A stretch of 62,048 nt of DNA from the NCBI GenBank assembly GCA_910579955.1, contig CAJTWE010000013.1, positions 1 through 62,048 on the forward strand, in the 5' to 3' direction. Numbering within the stretch: position 1 is the stretch's first letter; every line of letters starts with the position of its first letter. A program made the position numbers and the translations under genes. The notes under the pieces were generated by a model that was not told where the DNA came from, searched no databases, and worked only from the letters and a program-made list of their open reading frames with translations. Of the stretch, positions 23,072 to 30,249 are shown in pieces. Source of the DNA: an uncultured Ruminococcus sp. (GTDB lineage: Bacteria > Bacillota > Clostridia > Oscillospirales > Ruminococcaceae).

Positions 23072-23653
23072 TTATAGGGATATGCGAAAAAGACCGTGCC
23101 TGTTGCAATAGGCGTATAGATAACCGTGACCTCGCTTTTGAAAACGTGCGGCGGCATTTTGTTCAGGATAAAGCTTTATCATTTCTGTTCTGTCTGCTGT
23201 AACATAGCAAAGAAATGAAATGTAGTGAGATTTTTCCATATCGTGATTCATTGTGACGTAATATGCGCCATCACTGAGTTCTACGTTTATATCATGGCTT
23301 CCCTCTGCTGCTTCGGGTTCAAGTTCCGGCAGACGTATTCCGCAGCAACTGAACGCTCCAGTACCGACTGACTGCACAATATTTCCGCATATGGGACATA
23401 CATAAAATACAGCCTTTTTCATATTGGAAGAACGGTTTTTGTTTACAGCACAATCGCCGGTCAGTAATTCGGCGACAGATATATTAAGTGCTGCCGCAAG
23501 TTCGGTCAGAATACTTATGTCCGGAAGACCTCTTCCTGTTTCCCATTTAGAAATCGTTTTATCACTTACACAGATCAGAGCGCCGAGTTCTTTTTGTGTA
23601 AGCTTTTTCTTTTCACGCAGGGCTTTAATTGTTTCTCCTGTTACGTATTGCAT
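23072..23653 (-). CDS. XRE regulator fused to a desulfoferrodoxin-like (superoxide reductase) module
   Basis: A 193-residue protein. Residues 5-65 are a Cro/CI helix-turn-helix (LTQKELGALICVSDKTISKWETG). Residues 84-110 match the desulforedoxin rubredoxin-like metal site (CPICGNIV...FSCCG: Cys86, Cys89, Cys103, Cys104). Residues 118-190 follow the superoxide reductase iron centre: His120 (GSHDINV), His137 (NHDM), His143 (SHYI), Cys183 and His186 (YCNRHGLF), with normal spacings. All five iron ligands are kept, but the Glu-Lys before the first His is replaced by Gly-Ser. It is divergent from the oxygen-sensitive pyruvate formate-lyase operon. An oxygen/superoxide-sensing regulator is the natural inference; reductase activity is also possible. 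Confidence 0.88.
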   Translation of the reverse strand: MQYVTGETIKALREKKKLTQKELGALICVSDKTISKWETGRGLPDISILTELAAALNISVAELLTGDCAVNKNRSSNMKKAVFYVCPICGNIVQSVGTGAFSCCGIRLPELEPEAAEGSHDINVELSDGAYYVTMNHDMEKSHYISFLCYVTADRTEMIKLYPEQNAAARFQKRGHGYLYAYCNRHGLFRISL

Positions 23654-23685
23654 ATGAAATTTGCTCCTTTCGTTTATTTGATTTA

Positions 23686-23720
23686 ATTATAACTGCTGAT
23701 AGATCTATAGTCAACCTACG
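23686..23720 (-). promoter_or_regulatory. Promoter of the HTH-SOR gene with candidate operator
   Basis: On the minus strand, TTGACT (23709-23714), a 17-bp spacer and TATAAT (23686-23691) form a near-consensus promoter. The word CGTAGGTT (complement of 23713-23720) overlaps the -35 box and recurs inside the pflB promoter. The spacer contains a perfect 10-bp palindrome ATAGATCTAT. Confidence 0.75.
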
Positions 23721-23928
23721 TATCGCAGAGTGATTTTTTTATTGAATTTTATATTGATTTTTATATTAAAAATGAATATGAATGAATATGAAATCGTTGT
23801 GCGCAGATAATAGTATAAAATAAAAAATAATATAACTTAATAATATTAAGTATCAATAAGAGGGATAAATAAAGTAAGGCAGAATTGGTATAAATGTTTA
23901 AATAATGAGTAGAAACGGAAAAAATCTA

Positions 23929-23957
23929 TTGACATCGTAGGTTCGATGTGTTATTAT
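23929..23957 (+). promoter_or_regulatory. pflB promoter with candidate operator
   Basis: TTGACA (23929-23934), 17-bp spacer, TATTAT (23952-23957). A perfect 6-bp inverted repeat ACATCG / CGATGT flanks TAGGTT, covering the end of the -35 box and the spacer. CGTAGGTT (23936-23943) is shared with the divergent regulator's promoter. Confidence 0.78.
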
Positions 23958-23969
23958 AAATATGGGTCA

Positions 23970-24001
23970 AGGGAAAACGGTCTTTAAAGACTGGTTTTCC
24001 T
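23970..24001 (+). other. 5' leader hairpin of the pfl transcript
   Basis: AGGGAAAAC / GTTTTCCTG pair around an inner GTCTTTAAAGAC palindrome. There is no T-run, so it is more likely an mRNA-stabilising or regulatory stem than a terminator. Confidence 0.6.
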
Positions 24002-24046
24002 GAAACAAAAATATTTTTTGCTTAATTTAGCAAAGGAGAGATGAAA

Positions 24047-26131
24047 ATGGCAAAAGTAATGCCCAGTGAATGGGAAGGTTTTAACGGCGGTGCATGGACA
24101 TCTAATATTGATGTACGTGACTTTATTCAGAAGAACTACACACCTTATGAGGGTGATGAGAGCTTCCTGGTAGGACCTACTGAAGCTACAACTAAGCTTT
24201 GGGATCAGGTTATGGATCTGTTCCGTCAGGAAAGAGAAAACGGCGGAGTAATTGACATGGATACAAAGATCGTATCTACAGTTGATTCTCACGAAGCAGG
24301 ATACCTGAACAAGGAACTTGAAACTATAGTTGGTTTCCAGACAGATAAGCCTCTGAAGCGTTCACTCCAGCCTTTCGGCGGCATTCGTATGGCAGAGGGT
24401 GCATGTAAGTCCTATGGTTATGAAGTTGATCCTGAAATCAGCTTTATATTTAATAAATATCGTAAGACACATAACGCAGGTGTATTTGATGTTTACACAC
24501 CTGAAATGATGTCTGCACGTCACAATGCTATCATCACTGGTCTGCCGGATGCTTACGGCAGAGGCAGAATCATCGGCGACTACAGAAGAGTTGCTCTGTA
24601 TGGTGTTGACAGACTTATTGAAGATAAGCTCTATCAGAAATCTACTGTATGCGGTACAATGACAGATGATAAGATTCGTCTGCGTGAAGAACTTGCTGAG
24701 CAGATCAAGGCTCTGAAGGCTCTGAAAACTATGGCTTCTAAGTATGGTTATGATATTTCCAAGCCGGCAACAAACGCACAGGAAGCTATCCAGTGGACAT
24801 ATTTTGCATATCTGGGTGCTGTTAAGGATCAGAACGGCGCAGCAATGAGCCTTGGCCGTACTTCTACTTTCCTTGACATTTATATCCAGCGTGATATGGA
24901 CAAGGGAATCCTCACAGAAGAGCAGGCTCAGGAATATATCGACCACTTCATTATGAAGCTTCGTATGGTTAAGTTCGCAAGAACTCCTGAATACAATGCA
25001 CTGTTCTCTGGCGACCCACAGTGGGTAACAGAATCTATCGGCGGTATTGGTATCGACGGCAGAACTCTGGTAACAAAGAACAGCTTCCGTTATCTGCATA
25101 CTCTTGAAAACCTTGGTACAGCTCCAGAGCCGAACCTGACAGTTCTGTGGTCAAAGAAGCTTCCTGAAGCATTCAAGAGATATTGTGCTAAGCTTTCTAT
25201 CAACACATCTTCTTTCCAATATGAGAACGATGATCTGATGAGAGTAACTCACGGTGACGACTATGCTATCGCTTGCTGCGTATCCTCTATGAGAGTTGGT
25301 AAGGAAATGCAGTTCTTCGGTGCTCGTGCAAACCTCGCAAAGTGCCTGCTGTATGCTATCAACGGCGGTGTTGATGAAAGAATCGACGCTAAGTCTGGCA
25401 AGCACAATCAGGTAGGTCCTAAGTACAGACCTGTAACAGGCGATTATCTGGAATTTGACGATGTAATGGATAAGTACATCGATATGATGGAATGGCTGGC
25501 TAAGCTCTATGTTGATACTCTTAACTGCATTCACTACATGCACGATAAGTATTGCTATGAAGCACTTCAGATGGCTCTTCATGACAGAGACGTAAAGCGT
25601 TACTTTGCAACAGGTATCGCAGGTCTGTCTGTAGTAGCAGACTCACTGTCAGCTATTAAGTATGCAAAGGTTAAGTGCATCCGTGATGAATTCGGTGTTG
25701 TAACTGACTTTGAGATCGAAGGCGACTTCCCGAAATATGGTAACAATGATGACCGTGTAGACGAAATCGCTGTTGATATTCTTAATAAGTTCATGGATAT
25801 GGTTCGCAGCAACCACTGCTATAGAAACGGTGTGCCTACAACTTCTATCCTGACTATCACATCAAACGTTGTATATGGTAAGAAGACAGGTAATACTCCT
25901 GATGGCCGTAAGATGGGTCAGCCGCTTGCTCCTGGTGCAAATCCTATGCACGGCAGAGATACTCATGGTGCAGCTGCATCTATGGCTTCTGTTGCTAAGC
26001 TTCCTTGGAGCAATGCACAGGACGGTATCTCCAATACATTCACTGTAATTCCAGATGCTCTGGGTAAGGACAGCGGTGTATTTGCTGGTGATATTGATAT
26101 AGAATCCATCAGAGAGGCTATGAAGGACTAA
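24047..26131 (+). CDS. pflB: Pyruvate formate-lyase, catalytic part lacking the glycyl-radical domain
   Basis: A 694-residue formate acetyltransferase body. It matches PflB through the active-site pair Cys410-Cys411 (AIACCVSSMRVGKEMQFFGARAN) and up to GANPMHGRDTHGAAASMASVAKLPWSNAQDGIS...VIPDALGKD. The frame then diverges and stops (GDIDIESIREAMKD) just where E. coli PflB (760 aa) continues into its C-terminal glycyl-radical domain. That domain is encoded separately at 26410. The reaction is pyruvate + CoA to acetyl-CoA + formate. I chose ATG 24047 with AAAGGAG eight bases upstream, over ATG 24041. Confidence 0.93.
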   Translation: MAKVMPSEWEGFNGGAWTSNIDVRDFIQKNYTPYEGDESFLVGPTEATTKLWDQVMDLFRQERENGGVIDMDTKIVSTVDSHEAGYLNKELETIVGFQTDKPLKRSLQPFGGIRMAEGACKSYGYEVDPEISFIFNKYRKTHNAGVFDVYTPEMMSARHNAIITGLPDAYGRGRIIGDYRRVALYGVDRLIEDKLYQKSTVCGTMTDDKIRLREELAEQIKALKALKTMASKYGYDISKPATNAQEAIQWTYFAYLGAVKDQNGAAMSLGRTSTFLDIYIQRDMDKGILTEEQAQEYIDHFIMKLRMVKFARTPEYNALFSGDPQWVTESIGGIGIDGRTLVTKNSFRYLHTLENLGTAPEPNLTVLWSKKLPEAFKRYCAKLSINTSSFQYENDDLMRVTHGDDYAIACCVSSMRVGKEMQFFGARANLAKCLLYAINGGVDERIDAKSGKHNQVGPKYRPVTGDYLEFDDVMDKYIDMMEWLAKLYVDTLNCIHYMHDKYCYEALQMALHDRDVKRYFATGIAGLSVVADSLSAIKYAKVKCIRDEFGVVTDFEIEGDFPKYGNNDDRVDEIAVDILNKFMDMVRSNHCYRNGVPTTSILTITSNVVYGKKTGNTPDGRKMGQPLAPGANPMHGRDTHGAAASMASVAKLPWSNAQDGISNTFTVIPDALGKDSGVFAGDIDIESIREAMKD

Positions 26132-26163
26132 TTTCTACCTGAATAAAATGGGAGGGAATACAA

Positions 26164-26370
26164 ATGGCTTTAGAACCTGAAAAGAAACAGCAGGAAGATG
26201 ATATTTTAGAAATGATCGAAAACCTGATGGCATCTGGAACAGGACACCTGACAGTGACACCTGATGAACTGGAAAACGGTGGTATCAAGGTTGACACGTA
26301 TAAGAGTATGGATTGTTCCAAGGGTAATATGGCTTGCTGCCAGCCCACAGAATTTTTGGAAGAAGAATGA
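26164..26370 (+). CDS. Small acidic Cys-containing protein between the two PFL parts
   Basis: A 68-residue protein with a GGGAGGG ribosome-binding site. It begins with a helical charged segment (KKQQEDDILEMIENLMASGTGH), has a short strand-like middle, and ends in Cys51, Cys58-Cys59 and EEE. I do not recognise it. It sits 32 bases after the PFL body and 39 bases before the glycyl-radical domain ORF, so it is very likely co-expressed. It has no counterpart in the E. coli PflB sequence. A structural linker, metal/thiol protein or assembly factor are all possible. Confidence 0.75.
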   Translation: MALEPEKKQQEDDILEMIENLMASGTGHLTVTPDELENGGIKVDTYKSMDCSKGNMACCQPTEFLEEE

Positions 26371-26409
26371 GTAGTGGTATTTTATAAGTTTTTTTAGGAG
26401 GAATTTGTT

Positions 26410-26649
26410 ATGGCAAACGAAAAGCAGATTGACAATTTGGTTGAACTTATTGATGGCTACGCAGAAAAAGGTGGACATCATCTGAATGTAAATGTTTTGA
26501 ACAGAGATACTCTTCTGGACGCTCAACAGCATCCTGAAAAGTATCCTCAGCTGACAATCCGTGTAAGCGGATATGCTGTAAACTTCATCAAGCTGACAAA
26601 AGAACAGCAGGATGATGTTATCTCCAGAACATTCCACGCTGGTCTTTAA
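26410..26649 (+). CDS. Separate glycyl-radical domain of pyruvate formate-lyase (GrcA-like)
   Basis: A 79-residue protein equivalent to the C-terminal domain of PflB. HHLNVNVLNRDTLLDA, HPEKYPQLTIRVSGYAVNF and LTKEQQDDVISRTF align along the whole length. The radical Gly is Gly54 in RVSGYAV. It has AGGAGG upstream and is followed by pflA, whose product installs the radical. In E. coli a similar free domain (GrcA/YfiD) rescues oxygen-damaged PFL. Here it must supply the only radical domain, since the adjacent body lacks one, unless another full PFL exists elsewhere. Confidence 0.93.
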   Translation: MANEKQIDNLVELIDGYAEKGGHHLNVNVLNRDTLLDAQQHPEKYPQLTIRVSGYAVNFIKLTKEQQDDVISRTFHAGL

Positions 26650-26688
26650 TTCAGTGCAGGGTAAGTTCGATTAAGAACCGATGAATTC

Positions 26689-26717
26689 ATGCGGGCGTGC
26701 TTTAGGTGCGCCCGCAT
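26689..26717 (+). terminator. Hairpin between the radical domain gene and pflA
   Basis: ATGCGGGCG (26689-26697) pairs perfectly with CGCCCGCAT (26709-26717). The following TTATGTTATA is a poor T-tract, so this may be a partial terminator or a processing/stability stem that lowers pflA relative to pfl. Confidence 0.6.
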
Positions 26718-26741
26718 TTATGTTATATAAGGAGGATATAT

Positions 26742-27500
26742 ATGGAAGGTTATATTCATTCAACCGAGAGCTTTGGCACAGTAGATGGCCCGGGAATACG
26801 CTTTGTAGTATTCTTTCAGGGATGCCCTATGAGATGTCAGTACTGCCATAATCCGGACACATGGAAGGTCGGAATTGGTGAAAAACGTACAGTTGAATCG
26901 TTGCTTGACGAATACGAAGGACTTAAAGAATTTCTCAAAAGCGGTGGCATAACTGCAACGGGCGGAGAGCCGCTTATGCAGATGGAGTTTGTAACAGAGC
27001 TTTTTAGAGAAGCAAAGAATAGAGGGATTCACACCTGTCTTGATTCCTCCGGAATTATGTTTCGTGAAGAAAAAAGAGCAGAATATGATGAGCTTATGAA
27101 GTACACTGACCTTGTAATGCTTGATATAAAACATATTGATGATGAGGAGCATAGAAAACTGACCGGTCATTCAAATAAGAATATTTTAGCTTTTGCAGAT
27201 TATTTACGTGATATCGGTAAAGAAATATGGATTCGTCATGTTGTTGTTCCGGGAATCACTCTTAATGAGGAGTATCTCAGAAGACTTGGCTATTTTATAG
27301 GAGGGCTTGATAATCTTAAAGCACTTGATATACTCCCTTATCATACAATGGGAATAGTGAAGTATGAGCAGCTTAATATGAAATATCCTTTGGAGGGAAT
27401 TGAACCTGCAACAAAGGAACAAGCGGTATGGGCTAAAAATATCGTATTTGAAGGCCTTAAAGAGCGTCTGCGTGATGAAAATAAGAAGAACAAAGATTAA
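26742..27500 (+). CDS. pflA: Pyruvate formate-lyase activating enzyme
   Basis: A 252-residue radical SAM enzyme that abstracts a hydrogen from the glycyl-radical Gly of PFL. The Fe-S motif is CPMRCQYCHNPD (CxxxCxxC) and ATGGEPLMQ follows. ATG 26742 has AAGGAGG upstream. Its likely target here is Gly54 of the separate domain encoded just before it. Confidence 0.96.
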   Translation: MEGYIHSTESFGTVDGPGIRFVVFFQGCPMRCQYCHNPDTWKVGIGEKRTVESLLDEYEGLKEFLKSGGITATGGEPLMQMEFVTELFREAKNRGIHTCLDSSGIMFREEKRAEYDELMKYTDLVMLDIKHIDDEEHRKLTGHSNKNILAFADYLRDIGKEIWIRHVVVPGITLNEEYLRRLGYFIGGLDNLKALDILPYHTMGIVKYEQLNMKYPLEGIEPATKEQAVWAKNIVFEGLKERLRDENKKNKD

Positions 27501-27518
27501 AAAATTAACTTTATGTGC

Positions 27519-27547
27519 TTGCAAGTAGAGATAAAATTTGATATAAT
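27519..27547 (+). promoter_or_regulatory. Promoter for the corA leader transcript
   Basis: TTGCAA (27519-27524), 17-bp spacer, TATAAT (27542-27547), followed by the leader ORF at 27592. Confidence 0.72.
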
Positions 27548-27591
27548 AAAAGGGTAGACTTTGATGTCTAATATTTTAATGGAGGTATATT

Positions 27592-27672
27592 ATGAACGCT
27601 GACCCGTATCCTGCGGTAAATGATAATCTCGCAGGTCTGCTGAAAGTCAAGAATGCAGAAACACTAAAATAG
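27592..27672 (+). CDS. 26-residue leader peptide upstream of corA
   Basis: ATG 27592 follows GGAGG at a 6-base spacing and encodes 26 residues beginning MNADPYPAVNDNLAGLL and ending TLK. It sits between a promoter and a folded segment that abuts the corA ribosome-binding site. The early D-P-Y-P run resembles the acidic/proline start of MgtL, the leader peptide that controls the Salmonella Mg2+ transporter mgtA. A regulatory role is inference; being translated is well supported by the ribosome-binding site. Confidence 0.55.
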   Translation: MNADPYPAVNDNLAGLLKVKNAETLK

Positions 27673-27673
27673 T

Positions 27674-27714
27674 AAAGGCAGCGGGTATGGTATGCCCTTG
27701 CGGTTGCTGCTTTT
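27674..27714 (+). other. Leader hairpin next to the corA start
   Basis: AAAGGCAGC (27674-27682) pairs with GCTGCTTTT (27706-27714), including a G-U pair. An inner GGGTAT / ATGCCC stem has the 3-base loop GGT. It starts 2 bases after the leader stop and ends just before the corA ribosome-binding region, so ribosome position on the leader could decide whether it forms. Confidence 0.6.
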
Positions 27715-27731
27715 ACGGAAAGGTGGTAACC

Positions 27732-28670
27732 GTGATAGAATATTACAAGACAATTGATGGAAAGCTTAGGCAGCTGGAGCAAATGGAATCCGGCTGCTGG
27801 GTGTCTGTTGTTGACCCCACAGCAAAGGAAATGAAAATGCTTATTGAGGACTATGGGCTTGACAGTGGATTTTTGAAATCTTCACTTGATGAAGAAGAGT
27901 CCTCACGTGTGGAACAGGAAGAAGATCAGACTCTTATAATTGTGGACACTGCAGTTTCTGAGGTAACTAAAAGCGAAACTCTGAAATTTTATACTATGCC
28001 TCTTGGCATAATTATAACCGATAGGCAAGTGTTTACAATATCCCTTAAAAGCAGCAAGGTTGTAGATGATGTTATTGCAGGAAGGCTCAGAAATGTTCAA
28101 ACAGGCTTCCGTACTCAGTTTGTACTGAGACTTATGATGTATATAACATCAACATACCTCGTATATCTGAAGCAGATAGACAAGGCATCCGATGTTTTGG
28201 AAAGGCAGCTTCATGGAGCGGTTAAAAATCAGCAGCTAATACAGATGATGGAGCTTGAAAAGTCGCTGGTTTATTTCACAACATCTCTCAAATCAAATGA
28301 CCTTACTGTAAACAAGATCCTCAGAGGCAGAGTCATAAAACTTTATGAAGAAGATCAGGATCTCTTAGAGGACGTTCTCATTGAGCTTAAACAGGCTCAG
28401 GAAATGGCAAGCATCTATTCTGGCATACTTGCAGGTATGGTCGAAGCGTGCGGTTCAGTTATTTCTAATAACCTGAACTTTGTTATGTGGCGACTTACTA
28501 TTATAACGATTATTTTGGCTATACCTAATATGGTTTTCAGTTTTTACGGAATGAATACAGCCGACCTGCCATATTCGGAACATACATTATTTCCGATGAT
28601 ACTATCAATAGTTGTAACGGCTGTGGCTGCGCTGTTTCTGTTTAAATTTGGCAAATTTAATAAAAGGTGA
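27732..28670 (+). CDS. corA: CorA-family divalent cation (Mg2+/Co2+) transporter
   Basis: A 312-residue pentameric channel-type transporter. A long cytoplasmic alpha/beta domain is followed by two C-terminal helices with the family signature YGMN at the end of the first (NMVFSFYGMNTADLPY). The extracellular loop after YGMN is rich in Glu/Pro/Tyr. I chose GTG 27732 (VIEYYKTIDG); the frame upstream would read through the leader hairpin and give an implausible Cys-rich start. Transported ion cannot be settled by sequence. Confidence 0.92.
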   Translation: MIEYYKTIDGKLRQLEQMESGCWVSVVDPTAKEMKMLIEDYGLDSGFLKSSLDEEESSRVEQEEDQTLIIVDTAVSEVTKSETLKFYTMPLGIIITDRQVFTISLKSSKVVDDVIAGRLRNVQTGFRTQFVLRLMMYITSTYLVYLKQIDKASDVLERQLHGAVKNQQLIQMMELEKSLVYFTTSLKSNDLTVNKILRGRVIKLYEEDQDLLEDVLIELKQAQEMASIYSGILAGMVEACGSVISNNLNFVMWRLTIITIILAIPNMVFSFYGMNTADLPYSEHTLFPMILSIVVTAVAALFLFKFGKFNKR

Positions 28671-28674
28671 TATA

Positions 28675-28720
28675 AAAAATCAGACTCGTTTTATTATTAT
28701 TGATGAGTCTGATTTTTTTT
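28675..28720 (+). terminator. Rho-independent terminator of corA
   Basis: AAAAATCAGACTC / GAGTCTGATTTTTTTT hairpin with eight Ts. Confidence 0.92.
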
Positions 28721-28747
28721 GCGTTTTTGCCTTTTAAACAAAAAGCG

Positions 28748-28776
28748 TTGACATTATTAAGTGCCTATGATAAAAT
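28748..28776 (+). promoter_or_regulatory. Promoter for the dockerin LRR genes
   Basis: TTGACA (28748-28753), 17-bp spacer, TAAAAT (28771-28776), about 75 bases upstream of the first LRR-dockerin gene. Confidence 0.72.
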
Positions 28777-28852
28777 GTAATAAAGATAGTAAATGTAAAA
28801 AAATATAATAAAGGTAATAACTGCACAATTCCTGAATATTGTAGGAAAGGAG

Positions 28853-30187
28853 ATGCCTGCTCTGAATATAAAGAAGATCGGAATTAGAATTATTTGCGTT
28901 GTAATTAGCATACTTATGAGCCTTTGGATGCTTCCGTTAAGTATGTATGCAGAGGCTTTTGCAGAAAGTTCAGATGAATTTTTGTTTAATGGAAATATAT
29001 ATTATCAGATAAATGAATTTAATGAAGTCATGATAACACGTTCAAGAGCGTCGGTGACTGAGGCTGTTATACCATGTGAAATAGATGGAATGATCGTAAC
29101 AGAAATAAAGAACAGTGCATTTCAGGGAAAAACACGCCTTACAAAGGTAGTTATTCCGGAAACAGTTGTAAATATTGGAGACTATGCCTTTTATCAGTGT
29201 ACAAGGCTAGAAGAGATATTTATTCCGGATAGTGTTGACAGTATAGGATGGAATGTTTTTAAAGGTACTCCGTGGCTGCAAAATCAACCCGAAGGCTGCG
29301 TTATTGTAGGTAAAGGGATAGTTATAGGATATAGGGGTGAATCTGAACATGCAGCTATACCGTATGGAGTTACTGCTATTGCAGGCGGTACTTTTGAAAA
29401 TGCCAAGAATATTATGTCGGTTGATATACCCGAAACTGTATGCGATATAGGAGGACTTGCTTTTTCGGGGTGTTCAAGGCTTACAGAATGTGTAATACCT
29501 GATGGAGTACGTACTATCGGAGCATACGCATTTAACTGGTGTAAAGCCCTACAGGTGGTTAGTATTGCTGATAGTGTAGAAACAATAGGAGACCATGCTT
29601 TTTTAGGGTGCAGTTCATTGATCTCGTTAAAACTGCCGAATAAGCTTGCGATAATTGAAACTGCAACGTTTTTGGGCTGTACAAGCCTTTCTAAAATGGT
29701 TATACCGGAATCGGTTAGAGATATAAGAAGTCAGGCATTTATGGAATGTATTTCACTGAATGAAATAACACTCAGCAGAAGCGTTGAATCTGTTGGTGAG
29801 GATGCGTTCAAGGGATGCAGTGGGCTTCAAAAGCTTACGGTATATAACGAAAATTGTAAAATAGTTGATTCTGAACAAACGATAGAGCCTTGTGCTGCGA
29901 TATGCGCTCTTAACAAATCATCTGCGCAAAGCTACGCTCAGAGATATGACCGTCTTTTTGTTCCATTAGTTCCGCTTGCCGGAGATATGGATCAAAACGG
30001 TGATATTGATATAAGCGATGCTACATATTTGCTGTCTCTTTACGCAAATACCTGCGCAGGTAATATAAAACACATAAGTATTTTTGATATGACAGCAGGG
30101 GATATGAACGTCAATGGCGAAATTGATATTGGCGATGCTACTATTGTATTAAGGATATACGCATGGCAGTGCGCAGGTCTTGCGTGA
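28853..30187 (+). CDS. Secreted BspA-type leucine-rich-repeat protein with dockerin
   Basis: A 444-residue secreted protein. It has a signal peptide (basic start, hydrophobic 9-30, cleavage near AEAFAES), then about ten BspA/LRR_5 repeats (IPETVVNIGDYAFYQCTRL type) to about residue 350, and a type I dockerin at ~376-444 with two calcium loops (DMDQNGDIDISDA, DMNVNGEIDIGDA). The dockerin would plug it into a cohesin scaffold; the LRR part suggests adhesion or protein binding. No catalytic domain is present. ATG 28853 touches the AAAGGAG site, so either AGGAAA is the working site or the true start is a nearby non-ATG codon. Confidence 0.93.
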   Translation: MPALNIKKIGIRIICVVISILMSLWMLPLSMYAEAFAESSDEFLFNGNIYYQINEFNEVMITRSRASVTEAVIPCEIDGMIVTEIKNSAFQGKTRLTKVVIPETVVNIGDYAFYQCTRLEEIFIPDSVDSIGWNVFKGTPWLQNQPEGCVIVGKGIVIGYRGESEHAAIPYGVTAIAGGTFENAKNIMSVDIPETVCDIGGLAFSGCSRLTECVIPDGVRTIGAYAFNWCKALQVVSIADSVETIGDHAFLGCSSLISLKLPNKLAIIETATFLGCTSLSKMVIPESVRDIRSQAFMECISLNEITLSRSVESVGEDAFKGCSGLQKLTVYNENCKIVDSEQTIEPCAAICALNKSSAQSYAQRYDRLFVPLVPLAGDMDQNGDIDISDATYLLSLYANTCAGNIKHISIFDMTAGDMNVNGEIDIGDATIVLRIYAWQCAGLA

Positions 30188-30249
30188 TAGGATAATATTT
30201 AGTTTTGTGATTTAGATTTATGATTTATGGAAGAATGAAGGAGTTTTTT

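Larger units (their letters stand above)
23654..24046. other. Intergenic control region between the HTH-SOR gene and pflB
   Basis: This 393-base spacer has no supported ORF. It contains one promoter on each strand, described separately, an A/T-rich middle (23740-23925) in which I see no further signals, and the hairpin leader of pflB. Confidence 0.6.

Noticed and set aside
24041..24046. PFL start at ATG 24041
   Set aside because: Spacing from AAAGGAG is too short; ATG 24047 is at the usual distance and gives the standard MAKVMPSEWEGF start.
24362..25582. Long antisense frames opposite pflB
   Set aside because: They mirror the strongly biased codons of pflB and show no domain or start signal.
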